A program made the position numbers and the translations under genes. From positions 620,221 through 684,220 of the forward strand of contig BJOX01000173.1 in the NCBI GenBank assembly GCA_009731375.1: a DNA stretch of 64,000 nt, written 5' to 3'. Below the pieces are notes generated by a model. That model had not been told where the DNA came from, made no database searches, and saw only the letters and a list, made by a program, of their open reading frames with translations. The stretch's first letter is position 1; each line of letters starts with the position of its first letter. Of the stretch, positions 47,410-58,487 are shown in pieces. This DNA is from Paulinella micropora (taxonomy: Eukaryota; Cercozoa; Imbricatea; Euglyphida).

Positions 47410-48119
47410 CTGGCCGCGCCAGCCGCAAAGTGCAAAGTGGGGAAGGACCACAACAAAGAGCACAGAGGTAGTAGGAAGAGAAGAGAAAGAGGAGGGATGA
47501 ACCAAAACGAAAAGTGTGTGTTTGTGTGTGTGTGTGCGTGTGTGTGTGTGTGTGTGGGGGGGGGGGGAAAAAAAAAAAAAGGAAGAAAAAAAAAAAAAAG
47601 CNNNNNNNNNNNNNNNNNNNNNNNNNNNNNNNNNNNNNNNNNNNNNNNNNNNNNNNNNNNNNNAAGCAGAAGAAGCAGAAGAAGAAGGAAGAGGAGGAGG
47701 AGGAGAAGAAGAAGAAGAAGAAGAAGAAGAAGAAGAAAGAGAAGAAGAAAGAGAAGAAGAAGAAGAAGAAGAAGAAGAAGAAGAAGAAGAAGAAGAAAAG
47801 AGGAAGAAGAAGAAGAAGAAGAAGAAGAAGAAGAAGAAAGAAGAAGAAAGAAGAAGAAAGAAGAAGAAAGAAGAAGAAAGAAGAAGAAAGAAGAAGAAAG
47901 AAGAAGAAAGAAGAAGAAGAAGAAGAAGAAGAACTTTCAAGAAAGAAAATGGAAAACGAGGGGTAGCTAGGATGAGAAGAGAGGGACCCCTGTGCTGTTT
48001 GTCAGGCAGCCAAAGAACCATGGTACCTGCGCACGTGCCCAAGCAATACAAACACAACACACAATACGTAAAAACACCTATCTACCTAGCTATCCACCTG
48101 TATATACCTACCTACCTAC

Positions 48120-48187
<68 letters not shown>

Positions 48188-48205
48188 GTATCTATCTATC
48201 TATCC

Positions 48206-48264
<59 letters not shown>

Positions 48265-48466
48265 CTCCTCCTCCTCCTCCTCCTTCTTCTCCTTCTCCTT
48301 CTCCTTCTCCTTCTCTTCTCCTTCTTCTTCTTCTTCTTCTTCTTCTTCTTCTTCTTCTTCTTCTTCTTCTTCTTCTTCTTCTTCTTCTTCTTCTTCATCA
48401 TCATCATCATCTTCTTCATCTTCTTCATCATCATGATCATCATCATCATCATCATCATCTTCTTCT

Positions 48467-48498
<32 letters not shown>

Positions 48499-48527
48499 TT
48501 CTTCTTCTTCTTCTTCTTCTTCTTCTA

Positions 48528-48587
<60 letters not shown>

Positions 48588-48623
48588 CACTTCTTCTTCT
48601 TCTTCTTCTTCTTATTATTATTA

Positions 48624-48705
<82 letters not shown>

Positions 48706-48749
48706 GATTATGATTATGATTATGATTATGATTATGATTAATTATGATT

Positions 48750-48808
<59 letters not shown>

Positions 48809-48829
48809 TATTATTATTATTATTATTTA
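47410..48829. repeat. (TG)/(GAA)/(TCTA)/(TTC)/(CTA)/(TTA)n tracts and a gap
   Basis: Starting near 47517: TG, poly(G/A), a gap (47602-47663), GAA/GGA triplets to about 47935, a short unique piece (47936-48090), TCTA to 48263, TTC to about 48526, CTA to about 48586, then TTA/ATG/AAT to the SINE at 48830. The unique piece may hold an upstream exon of the cysteine-rich gene, but I could not place one. Confidence 0.9.
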
Positions 48830-49095
48830 GGACACCGTGATAGCCCAGTGGTCAAGTTCTACCATCTGGGCCCTGTCGCCAGTTCGATTCCCGTCGGTGC
48901 CACCAGTATTTTCATTGAACATACCGCTCCGTCTGGACCAGTATTTTCATTGAACATACCGGCCCGTCTGGAAGTGTTGGAACTGCCCTTGCGGGGGTGT
49001 CATTAGAGCTTATCGTCAATTCTTCGTACTCCCCTCACGGGTGAGACGATGGAGGCGCATGTGCAGAAATGCATCAGCCATTGACAGAGAAGCAC

Positions 49096-49097
<2 letters not shown>
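48830..49097 (+). mobile_element. tRNA-type SINE, complete reference copy
   Basis: Starts GGACACCGTGATAGCC; A-box-like TAGCCCAGTGG, B-box-like GTTCGATTCC, then GGTGCCACCA. Two 35-bp tandem units (CCAGTATTTTCATTGAAC..) follow, then a body with GGGGGTGTCATTAGAGC and ACTCCCCTCACGGGTGAGACG, ending GAGAAGCACTATT in (TTA)n. The head can partly pair as an acceptor stem, with CCA encoded. It is copied by an enzyme in trans, probably the LINE at 51716-57811. Confidence 0.92.
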
Positions 49098-49104
<7 letters not shown>

Positions 49105-49140
<36 letters not shown>

Positions 49141-49310
49141 CATTATTATTATTATTGTCATTATTGTCGTTATTATTTTATGTCATTTTTGGTTGACCAA
49201 AAAACACTCCGAGCACCAGAAGAAGAAGCAAAGCGCCAAGGCAGCGCTTTGAGTACTGCAGGGACTAGAGAGAAGGGCAAACAATACATAACGTAGCAAC
49301 AACAACAGCA

Positions 49311-49405
<95 letters not shown>
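49105..49405. repeat. (TTA)n and (AAT)n tracts with a unique piece
   Basis: A TTA tail to about 49180, unique sequence (49181-49310), then AAT triplets to about 49405. No gene is seen in the unique piece. Confidence 0.9.
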
Positions 49406-49581
49406 TGTATGTATCGTCTGCCCATTGCTGAGCCAAAAGGCCATGTGCATCCAGTCCTCCATTCTATAAGGAAAGTTTCCACACCAATCGGTGGAATAAA
49501 GGAAGTGACGGCATAGAACATTACTCTAGGAGCTTTATACCAATCAGCCCATGGAAAGGGACCGATGGCCTATGTACTCCC
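49406..49581 (-). mobile_element. second short repeat family, copy 1
   Basis: About 175 bases, CCATTGCTGAGCCAAAAGGCC to CGATGGCCTATGTACTCCC, embedded in (TAA)n on both sides. Read on the minus strand it begins GGGAGTACATAGGCC and ends next to (TTA)n, as the SINE does. No pol III boxes are clear. Confidence 0.85.
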
Positions 49582-49623
<42 letters not shown>

Positions 49624-49658
49624 NNNNNNNNNNNNNNNNNNNNNNNNNNNNNNNNNNN

Positions 49659-49830
49659 GTGTATCTCCTGCCAATTGCTGAGCCAAAAGGCCATGCATCC
49701 AGTCCTCCATTCCATAAGGAAAGTCTCCACACCAATCGGTGGAATAAAGGAAGTGACGGCATAGAACATTACTCTCTAGGAGCTTTATACCAATCAGCCC
49801 ATGGAAAGGACCGATGGCCTATGTACTCCC
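49659..49830 (-). mobile_element. second short repeat family, copy 2
   Basis: Nearly identical to 49406-49581 and in the same orientation. Its left end (GTGTATCTCCTGCCAATTGC) abuts an N gap and its right end enters (TAA)n. Confidence 0.85.
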
Positions 49831-49865
<35 letters not shown>

Positions 49866-49928
49866 GTAATAGTAATAATGATAATAATAATGATAATAAT
49901 AATCAAAATAATAGTAATGGTAATAATA

Positions 49929-50176
49929 GTGCTTCTCTGTCAATGGCTGATGCATTTCTGCACATGCGCCTCCATCGTCTCACTCGTGAGGGGAGTACGA
50001 AGAATTGACGATAGCAAGGGCAGTTCCAACACTTCCAGACGGACCGGTATGTTCAATGAAAATACTGGTCCAGACGGACCGGTATGTTCAATGAAAATAC
50101 TGGTGGTACCGACGAGAATCGAACTGGCGACAGGGCCCAGATGGTAGAACTTGACCAGTGGGCTATCACGGTGTCC
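49929..50176 (-). mobile_element. tRNA-type SINE with internal deletion
   Basis: Minus-strand copy. GTGCTTCTCTGTCAATGGC is the complement of its 3' end; it ends at the complement of GGACACC. Relative to 50283-50548 about 20 bases are missing after GAAGAATTGACGATAG. Confidence 0.9.
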
Positions 50177-50177
50177 A

Positions 50178-50242
<65 letters not shown>

Positions 50243-50250
50243 TAATAATT

Positions 50251-50282
<32 letters not shown>

Positions 50283-50548
50283 GTGCTTCTCTGTCAATGG
50301 CTGATGCATTTCTGCACATGCGCCTCCATCGTCTCACCCGTGAGGGGAGTACGAAGAATTGACGATAAGCTCTAATGACACCCCCGCAAGGGCAGTTCCA
50401 ACACTTCCAGACGGGCCGGTATGTTCAATGAAAATACTGGTCCAGACGGATCGGTATGTTCAATGAAAATACTGGTGGCACCGACGGGAATCGAACTGGC
50501 GACAGGGCCCAGATGGTAGAACTTGACCACTGGGCTATCACGGTGTCC
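50283..50548 (-). mobile_element. tRNA-type SINE, complete
   Basis: Full-length minus-strand copy with both 35-bp units, A-box and B-box, flanked by (TAA)n on both sides. Confidence 0.92.
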
Positions 50549-50577
50549 AAATGATAGTAATAATAATAATAATAATG

Positions 50578-50608
<31 letters not shown>

Positions 50609-50830
50609 TAATAATGATAATAATGATAATAATAGTTATGATAGTAATGATGATGATGATGAATGATGATGATAATAATAACAATGATAATAATAATGAT
50701 AATAATAATAATAATAATAGTAATAGTAATGATAATGATAATAATAATAATAATAATGATAATAATAATAACAACAATAATAATAATAATCGTAATAATC
50801 GTAATAATCATAATAATAGTAATAGTAACG

Positions 50831-50888
<58 letters not shown>

Positions 50889-51076
50889 ACTCGTCGAAAC
50901 TTTTGTGTATGGTCATATTCATGAACACGACGATTGTAGTCGACATCGGCACTGTTTTTGCCGCTATTACTGTGGCTGTTGTAGCTGTTGTGGCTGTTGT
51001 GGCTGTTGTGGCCGCTGTTGCTGTTGCTGTTGTATTATTATTACTATTATTACTATTACTATTATTATTATTATTA

Positions 51077-51125
<49 letters not shown>

Positions 51126-51140
51126 CATTATTGATAGATA
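50549..51140. repeat. (AAT)n/(TTA)n/(TTG)n compound tract
   Basis: AAT and ATG triplets to about 50886, a short unique stretch with CTGTTGTGG repeats (50887-51033), then TTA to about 51135. No gene. Confidence 0.9.
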
Positions 51141-51312
51141 GGGAGTACATAGGCCATCGGTCCTTTCCATGGGCTGATTGGTATAAAGCTCCTAGAGTAA
51201 TGTTCTATGCCGTCACTTCCTTTATTCCACCGATTGGTGTGGAGACTTTCCTTATGGAATGGAGGACTGGATGCACATGGCCTTTTGGCTCAGCAATTGG
51301 CAGGAGATACAC
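51141..51312 (+). mobile_element. second short repeat family, copy 3
   Basis: Plus-orientation copy: GGGAGTACATAGGCCATCGG to GCAATTGGCAGGAGATACAC, then TATTATTG. Its end (GGAGATACACTATTATT) resembles the SINE end (AGAGAAGCACTATTATT). Confidence 0.85.
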
Positions 51313-51360
51313 TATTATTGATAGAATTATTATCATTATCATTATTATCATTATTATTAT

Positions 51361-51628
51361 GGACACCGTGATAGCCCAGTGGTCAAGTTCTACCATCTGG
51401 GCCCTGTCGCCAGTTCGATTCCCGTCGGTGCCACCAGTATTTTCATTGAACATACCGGTCTATTTCTGGACCAGTATTTTCATTGAACATACCGGCCCGT
51501 CTGGAAGTGTTGGAACTGCCCTTGCGGGGGTGTCATTAGAGCTTATCGTCAATTCTTCGTACTCCCCTCACGGGTGAGACGATGGAGGCGCATGTGCAGA
51601 AATGCATCAGCCATTGACAGAGAAGCAC

Positions 51629-51629
<1 letters not shown>
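51361..51629 (+). mobile_element. tRNA-type SINE, complete, 5' of the LINE
   Basis: Full-length copy ending CAGAGAAGCACTATT. Its (TTA)n tail (51627-51711) runs directly into the LINE 5' end. Confidence 0.92.
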
Positions 51630-51711
<82 letters not shown>

Positions 51712-51715
51712 TGGA

Positions 51716-54700
51716 GGGGTGCACAAGATGGCACTCCATGGGAAGAGGAGGTGGTTGGGCCTCTCCCCACGAAGGTGACCGCTTGGGGAGGGCGGTCACC
51801 GGGATATGCGCAACTCTCAACTGGGCATTTACTCGGTAGGGGTTCGGCCAGGCAGGTTGTGGGGTTGTCTGTTGGATTGTTGGTTGGCTCGTTTTTCTTG
51901 GCTGTTGGTTTGGGTCTGGTTTCCTGGTTAGCCCATTTTCGCCGAATTTCCTGCCGAGTAAATGCCTGGGGGCTTCCAGTTCCGGTTTGGTGATCTTGTT
52001 GAGGTGAGCATTCGGAGGAAACAGTACCGAGATGGGTTGAAGATAGGATTCACATTGAGCCGAGATGGGGCTGAGTTGACCTGTTCCAACTCGGCTCCAT
52101 TTCGGCTTCATGTTAATCCTATCTTCATCCTATCTGGGTTTTGTCTCCTCCCTATCTTCGCTTCTTCGGGGTTGCCTAACTGGAACACATGATGAGCGCA
52201 CGTTGGAGAGGGGCTTCAGTCGGTCCCAATGCCTTGCCAGTGCCTTGCTGCGTTGCCGTGCCTTGCCCCATGCATTCACACCCTCCACCGTTGCATTTCT
52301 AACTGAGCAGCTTCGGCTGGGATTACTATACTTGTCTGTAAGACCCTATAGGTACCGCTAGGTTCGCGCCTTCTATACCCACGTGGGGGAAGGAGTTTCA
52401 GCGGCACGCCGTCCGATCTGGCTCCACTCGGGGACACCCGTACCTCATGATGTGTATTGTTAGGAGCAGCTGAAAGTCCATAAGGCATGAGAGTAGAGGC
52501 GTTGGCGATGCGATGGAGAGTGTGTGTAGTGCGTGAGGCAGGTTCTGGCGACGCTGGGGGTGCTGGCGGGCGCCGAAGGGCACGAAGCGACGCGGCAGCG
52601 TCCAGTGACACCGGCGGAAATGCGTGTAGTGTGTGTTGCAGATACCGCCGATGCTATTTGCATGGACGGGCGCTTTCCTCGGCGTAAAGAGGCGCGGCGG
52701 TGATGGCCAGCGACATTGGCCGTCTACTACTCTCAATGGATTACAAATACGCGAAGCACGGAGCTACCACTGTGGCCCTTATGGGACAAGGTAGAATCGC
52801 CGAAGACCTGGACAATCCCCGTGGGAATGCCTCTTCGACGGGCTCTGGCCCGATGTCCCAGGATGGGAGGATGAGGGCTCGCGTATATGACGGAATTCCT
52901 GAACCACGTGGAGAGGCTATCTTAGCTGCGCCTCATCCTTCCTCCCCAAACCTGGCACACGGGTCGGCGCTTCAACATAAGGCGAGCGGCGCTATATGGC
53001 AGATGGCACCGCCGCCTCGACGGTACCGGCGGGTAGATCGGTACGACAAGGACGGGCGTAATCTGATTGTCTGGGGGCTCTCAGAACGCGCCAATCTACA
53101 GGAGATCGCCTCCAAAATGAGCGGTCTTGGTCTGGTGGTCCCGGTAATGGAGTGGCAAGGCCAGCGAATGTCTCGTCACCTGGAGCTGGTCTACGAGGAC
53201 GATGACAGCAGGCAGACGGCGTTGCAGCAACTCAAACATCTCAAATTCTTCGGCAGAGGGGTCAATGTGGCCCTTGGGCGCAGGTTCAGGGACAGGGAAC
53301 GTGTCCGAAGGCTTATTCGCATCCATCTGCGTGGGGAAGCGGCGGTCCGGAAGGAGGAAGCTGCGACGGGATATCGCGTCTTGCCTCTGCATGAAGAATG
53401 TGTCGATGATGTGCAGGTGGTGTCTTCGGAATTGGCTGCCGATGCACCTAAGTGTGTGTCTGAGTGTGCTGATGTGCATGTGGTGCCCCTGCATTCGGCG
53501 GCCAGTGCAGTGGGGGACCAACCTGCGCAAGCACCTGCAGAGGGGGGCAGCACGAGGGCGGAAGCCAAGCGCGGCCGTCGGGTCCGGAAACGAGCCAAGA
53601 AGCACCGCTCCAAGCAGTTCGATACCGGCTTCAAGCTACTCGTCGCGAGTCACAACTGGCAGGGTAAAACGGGATACGACAACGTAGGCACGGCGGAATG
53701 GGCATCATTCTACAAGCACGAGGGCTGGCTAGTCATCGGGGCTCAGGAGCACCGCATGGGCAAGAAGCAACTTTCCAAATGCAGCCTGGATGGATTCCGG
53801 ATTTTTGGAAAACCTGCGGAGGTCAGCGAGAAAAATCGCTGCAAGGGTGGGGTTCTATTCGCGGTGGCTAACTTCCTTGGTCCGTATTGCAACCTGGTGT
53901 CAGCCCCCGTCGACCACCGGCAGCAAGTGTGGCTGCGTATCGCCTCGGGTGTTACCGGCGCTCAGGATATCTATGTGGGCAACGGCTACTTTCCCCAGGA
54001 AACGCAGGAAGAAGAGTCGTCAGAGGCGTATGCGGCCTGGCAGGCAGCTATAGCTTTTTTTGGAGCCAAAGGTCTTGTGGTCACGGTGGCGGATGCCAAC
54101 GCGAAGCTCGGGCCGGCATGCAGCCGAAAAGAGGAGGGCATCGTCGGTCAGCACGGGGAGGTCGATGATAAGGGAGCACCGGTACGTTCGGAGAACGGCA
54201 AGAGACTCGCGGCTGTCCTCGTCGCTACGGGCCTGCGAAATCTGAGCGGCTTCTCGTGCCCAGTGGAAGGGTCCTACTGGTGGTCCCGGCGTGAGCAGCG
54301 CGGCATGGGCACAGGCAAGCACCTCCTCGATTACATCTGCGCGTCGCCTGGCTTGGCATCTGGAGCAAAGTTCGGAGTATGCGAAGATGATCTTGATACG
54401 GACCACAAGGCAGTATGGGCCGAACTGACGTGGAGCGGCCAGCGCCGGCCAAAGCGGGCTGCGAAACCTTACAGGTCCTTTCGTGTTGATAAGCTTATTG
54501 GTGCTGGTGTCTCGGGTAATGATCACGCTGCGAAGCAAGCGCTGGATTATCTACGCGACAAGTTCGATGACGTATTCCAGCATTGCCTACAGAAGCTTGG
54601 AGTGCATCAGCTGCCTGAGCTTGACCTATCGGGTGGTGCCGACAGCCAACGGGTGGTAGATGACGTCACCGAGCGAGTGGCGCAGTCCTTCCGAATGGCG

Positions 54701-57700
54701 GCGCACCGGGTCCTTGGCTCCAGATGTATACGACCCCGTTTCACCAACAATTGGTTCGACGGGGAGCTAAAGGAGCTCATTCAGCAGCGCCGGGAGGCCT
54801 ACGCAGCATACAGGAGGGATGAATCGAATGCGGAAGCCCGTCTGAATTGGCTACGGCTCCGCAAGCAAATTCGGAAGGCAACTCGGGCCAAGAAGTCCGC
54901 CTCCTTCAAGCAAGTGCAGGAAGAAGCGGTCAAATGTCAACGCGAGCAATCCTCAAAGCGCTTTTGGCTACTCGCGAAGCGGCTTGGCGGGGCACGCAGA
55001 ACGAAGGTCTCCGCGCCGGTGCAAAGGGAGGATGGCTCACTGGCGTGTACGCTGCCGGAAAAGGTCGCTCGGTGGGAGGAATTTCGGAAAAATTCGGTGA
55101 AGCCACGGGAAAATCCGGCAAGTGCGGCTGTTGTGGTGGAGTGCTGTGCAGAAGCAGGCTCGCTGGAGTGGGAGGAAGCCGAAGCTAAGCGGCAGTTCCA
55201 CTGGAACGATCGCTTCAGAGATGAGGTGGCCCGGGCTATGAAGGAGCACGAAGTAGGTGAAGACACTTGCGAAGAGCTGGACAAGCCGTTCACGCAAGAG
55301 GAGGTCCTTGCAAGGCAACGTGCCCTGAATAACCACAAAGCTTGTGGCGAGGACAAAGTGAAGAACGAGATGCTCAAGTATGGCGGCGCCTACATCAATG
55401 GCTACTTAACGCAGTACTTCAACTGGATTCGAGAAGCCGAGAGGACTCCAAAAGCTTGGGGCAAGGGAATCATCGTCAATATCCCCAAGGGTGGGGATCC
55501 TACGGATCCTGACAACTGGAGGGATATCTCGATTATTAGTTGCCTTGGTAAGCTGTATCTGTCCTTATTAGCTACTCGTCTAACGCTCTTCGTGGATGGC
55601 CCGGATAAGCTACGTCCAGAGCAGGGAGGCTTCCGCCCGGGGCGTCGCACTACGGATCAGGTCTTTACCCTTTGGCAGAGGTTGAAGGGGCGTCAGCAGC
55701 AGAAGCGGGAGTCGTATGTCCTGTTCGTCGATCTACGCAAGGCTTTCCCGTCTGTTTGGAGAGATGGCCTATTTGAGAGGCTCTGGAAGCTGGGTGTAAG
55801 GGGCAAGTTCTGGCGCACGCTACGCAGGTGCTACGAGCAGACTTCGTCGCAAGTGCTAGTTGATGGAGCACTCACCCCCGAAGTACTGGAGGGTGTAGGC
55901 GTCCAACAGGGGTCCCCTCTCTCTCCCACACTCTTCAACGTCTTTATGGATGAGCTGTGTGATCGGCTGGCGAGTGCCCTCAAGATCACGGATGTGAAGC
56001 GGCTGAACGACATCAAGGCACTTCTATACGCGGACGACGTGGCCCTCATCGCTCACAGTCGCACCGAGCTCCAGAAGATGGTCAATGTTGTGGCCAAGTT
56101 CGCGGAAGATTACCGGCTGGAAGTCAACTTGAAGCCCGGCAAGACGGAAATCATGCCCATTTACACGTCGAGCAAGGCGAAACGACCAAGTATCAGGGAG
56201 CGAGGTGAGCCCGTGGTGTGGTTTCGCGGCCAGAAGCTTTGTGTCACCAGTCAGTACAAGTACCTGGGAGTGGTTATCACCGACGACCTGAAGTGGAAGG
56301 AGCAGGCCCTGCGGGCTACGCGTGTCACTGAAGTCGCCACCGCAGGTTGGTACTCTTTGTGGTGTGCAGGTGAGATACAAGCTAGGTATCGTCTCATGTG
56401 CTGGAATCAACTTGTGGGGGCCAAGCTGAAGTACGCCTTCGATGTCTGGCGTGCCCCCGTATCGCAGCTCACCAAGCTGGAGGCAGCAATGCTGCGCCCC
56501 ATGAGGATGATTCTCGGCATCAGCCCTAAGACAAGCAAGTGGATTACACTCTTTCTGGCGCGCTCTTTGAGTGCGGAGCGTTTGCGGCGGGCGGCGCAAC
56601 TGAAGTTCTATGGACGGCTGCGTGTTCTACCGGAGAAGCGATTTCCTGTCATCGCATCTCAAGTCAAATCCGACTGGACTGCGGAGGCCGAAGGCGCTAT
56701 CAGGGACTCAATGGATCTACAACAAGGGCTTCAGGAGCTCCTAAATAGCTCAGAGAAGGACCTCGAGGGTTGGTGTTCGACTGTGGACAAGTGGGCCCTT
56801 CAGCAGGACGTCAAGATGGTGCAGCAACTGATGTGGGACAAGCGAGAGGCAGGCAGCGATCTTACTGATGGCCTGCGAGTCATCCTAAGACAAGTCTTTG
56901 GAACTAAGGAGTTCCCAAGATGGGTAGCCCTTGATGATGCGCATTATAATCTGCTTCGGAGAAGGTTGCTCAGCTGCAACAACCGCCTTCGGTTGTACCG
57001 CAGCAAGTTGGTCAGTGGCATGTCCCCTCGCTGCTTCTGTTGTCATGATGATGTCAATGAGTCCCTTGCGCACTTCTTATGGGATTGCCCCATGCATGAG
57101 GGGAGACGTAAGCAGCTGTTGCTGAGTATGCAGAGGCTCGGTGGCATGGCTGTGGGGGGTGCTGAGGGGGATGGAGGGAGTGAGGAGGGTGGTGAGGTCG
57201 TAGGCGGTGAGGTTGTGGTGGAGGATGTGTTGCTTGGGCGGGAGCGGGAGGGCTCTGTGCGGCAGGGTTGGGATGATATGTCGCCTGTGGATCAATCACG
57301 ATTGTTTTGTAAGCTTTTTCAGGGGAAGTCGCGCTTCCGCAGTAACTTTAGGCTTGCTGCGTTGTTAGGGGTTACAGCGTTGCGTCCCCCTCCAAAGTTG
57401 GATGTGTTGTTTGGATCATATGTGTCTGAGTGTTGGTCTGCTAGGGAGGGTAAAAGGGAGGAGCTTGGGGTGGAGGATGGGGGCGAGGAGGTGATTGACC
57501 TCACTGAGGTTCCATCAGCTTCTGTCCCACCCTCTCCCCCAAGTGACGTTGATGTTGCGCGGCGCGGCCGTCCGCGCAGTGTGGACGTCCTGGCTAGAGA
57601 GAGGGGTTCGGGAGCGCAGCGTAGTGTCTCCGAGTTCTTCTCTTCAGCTAACACCCTCGCATCTAGCTCTTCATGCACTTCACAGCCCCCATCTGCCCCT

Positions 57701-57864
57701 GCTGTTGCTGTTGCTGCTATGTCTGTTTGGTGTTCTGACAATGCGTTGGGATCGGCTGACTCCGGTGACCCAATGGAGGCACATGTCCAGGATCTGGATC
57801 TGATGCTATAGTCTGAGGAAGCCTATTATTCTTATTCTTCTTCTTCTTCTTCGTCTTCTTCTTC

Positions 57865-57925
<61 letters not shown>

Positions 57926-57994
57926 TATTATTATCATTATTATTATTATTGTTATTATTATTACTATCATTATTATTGTTATTATTACTGTTAC

Positions 57995-58039
<45 letters not shown>

Positions 58040-58069
58040 TACTACTACTACTACTACTACTATTACTAT

Positions 58070-58126
<57 letters not shown>

Positions 58127-58218
58127 TACCACTAGTACTAGTACTAGTACTACTACTACTACTACTACTACTACTACCACTACTTCTACTACTACTACTA
58201 CTACTACTATTATTATTA

Positions 58219-58279
<61 letters not shown>

Positions 58280-58303
58280 CATTATTATTATTATTACTAT
58301 TAT
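51716..58303 (+). mobile_element. non-LTR retrotransposon (LINE), apparently full length
   Basis: The 5' untranslated region begins about 51716 (CTGGAGGGGTGCACAAGATGG) right after a (TTA)n tract. One long frame lies at 52703-57811. Then comes a short 3' end (TCTGAGGAAGCCTATTATT) and a TTC/TTA/CTA tail of nearly 500 bases. There are no LTRs. It lies between a complete SINE and a head-truncated SINE (58305), which suggests insertion into (TTA)n. The last bases of the frame, AATGGAGGCACATGTCCAG, match the SINE 3' region ACGATGGAGGCGCATGTGCAG. Confidence 0.92.
52703..57811 (+). CDS. LINE polyprotein: endonuclease, reverse transcriptase, zinc finger
   Basis: About 1,702 residues without a break. 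The N-terminal 310 residues are basic and variable (GRRVRKRAKKHRSKQF). The apurinic-type endonuclease spans roughly residues 310-585 (GAQEHRMGKK, VTVADANAKLG, HLLDYICASPG, DTDHKAVWAEL). The reverse transcriptase spans roughly 860-1190 (KACGEDKVKNEML, YVLFVDLRKAFPSV, GVQQGSPLSPTLFNVFMDEL, LLYADDVALIA). A CCHC-type zf-RVT finger follows (CFCCHDDVNESLAHFLWDC, about residue 1440), then an acidic, Ser-rich C-terminus (EVIDLTEVPSASVPPSPPSD). The protein nicks target DNA and copies element RNA there. All key residues look intact, so this copy may be young or active. The ATG at 52703 is the first in frame. Confidence 0.95.
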   Translation: MASDIGRLLLSMDYKYAKHGATTVALMGQGRIAEDLDNPRGNASSTGSGPMSQDGRMRARVYDGIPEPRGEAILAAPHPSSPNLAHGSALQHKASGAIWQMAPPPRRYRRVDRYDKDGRNLIVWGLSERANLQEIASKMSGLGLVVPVMEWQGQRMSRHLELVYEDDDSRQTALQQLKHLKFFGRGVNVALGRRFRDRERVRRLIRIHLRGEAAVRKEEAATGYRVLPLHEECVDDVQVVSSELAADAPKCVSECADVHVVPLHSAASAVGDQPAQAPAEGGSTRAEAKRGRRVRKRAKKHRSKQFDTGFKLLVASHNWQGKTGYDNVGTAEWASFYKHEGWLVIGAQEHRMGKKQLSKCSLDGFRIFGKPAEVSEKNRCKGGVLFAVANFLGPYCNLVSAPVDHRQQVWLRIASGVTGAQDIYVGNGYFPQETQEEESSEAYAAWQAAIAFFGAKGLVVTVADANAKLGPACSRKEEGIVGQHGEVDDKGAPVRSENGKRLAAVLVATGLRNLSGFSCPVEGSYWWSRREQRGMGTGKHLLDYICASPGLASGAKFGVCEDDLDTDHKAVWAELTWSGQRRPKRAAKPYRSFRVDKLIGAGVSGNDHAAKQALDYLRDKFDDVFQHCLQKLGVHQLPELDLSGGADSQRVVDDVTERVAQSFRMAAHRVLGSRCIRPRFTNNWFDGELKELIQQRREAYAAYRRDESNAEARLNWLRLRKQIRKATRAKKSASFKQVQEEAVKCQREQSSKRFWLLAKRLGGARRTKVSAPVQREDGSLACTLPEKVARWEEFRKNSVKPRENPASAAVVVECCAEAGSLEWEEAEAKRQFHWNDRFRDEVARAMKEHEVGEDTCEELDKPFTQEEVLARQRALNNHKACGEDKVKNEMLKYGGAYINGYLTQYFNWIREAERTPKAWGKGIIVNIPKGGDPTDPDNWRDISIISCLGKLYLSLLATRLTLFVDGPDKLRPEQGGFRPGRRTTDQVFTLWQRLKGRQQQKRESYVLFVDLRKAFPSVWRDGLFERLWKLGVRGKFWRTLRRCYEQTSSQVLVDGALTPEVLEGVGVQQGSPLSPTLFNVFMDELCDRLASALKITDVKRLNDIKALLYADDVALIAHSRTELQKMVNVVAKFAEDYRLEVNLKPGKTEIMPIYTSSKAKRPSIRERGEPVVWFRGQKLCVTSQYKYLGVVITDDLKWKEQALRATRVTEVATAGWYSLWCAGEIQARYRLMCWNQLVGAKLKYAFDVWRAPVSQLTKLEAAMLRPMRMILGISPKTSKWITLFLARSLSAERLRRAAQLKFYGRLRVLPEKRFPVIASQVKSDWTAEAEGAIRDSMDLQQGLQELLNSSEKDLEGWCSTVDKWALQQDVKMVQQLMWDKREAGSDLTDGLRVILRQVFGTKEFPRWVALDDAHYNLLRRRLLSCNNRLRLYRSKLVSGMSPRCFCCHDDVNESLAHFLWDCPMHEGRRKQLLLSMQRLGGMAVGGAEGDGGSEEGGEVVGGEVVVEDVLLGREREGSVRQGWDDMSPVDQSRLFCKLFQGKSRFRSNFRLAALLGVTALRPPPKLDVLFGSYVSECWSAREGKREELGVEDGGEEVIDLTEVPSASVPPSPPSDVDVARRGRPRSVDVLARERGSGAQRSVSEFFSSANTLASSSSCTSQPPSAPAVAVAAMSVWCSDNALGSADSGDPMEAHVQDLDLML

Positions 58304-58304
58304 T

Positions 58305-58485
58305 CAGTTCGATTCCCGTCGGTGCCACCAGTATTTTCATTGAACATACCGGTCCGTCTGGAAGTGTTGGAACTGCCCGCGCGGGGGTGTCATTAGAGCC
58401 TATCGTCAATTCTTCGTACTCCCCTCACGGGTGAGACGATGGAGGCGCATGTGCAGAAATGCATCAGCCATTGACAGAGAAGCAC

Positions 58486-58487
<2 letters not shown>
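58305..58487 (+). mobile_element. tRNA-type SINE, head-truncated, one 35-bp unit
   Basis: Begins inside the B-box region (CAGTTCGATTCCCGTCGG) directly after TTA triplets, has a single 35-bp unit where other copies have two, and ends GAGAAGCACTATT with a (TTA)n tail to about 58525. Confidence 0.92.

Noticed and set aside
47992-48062. An extra 5' exon of the cysteine-rich gene (GTMVLWLPDKQHR)
   Set aside because: Borders could be phase 1, but there are no cysteines and the support is too weak.
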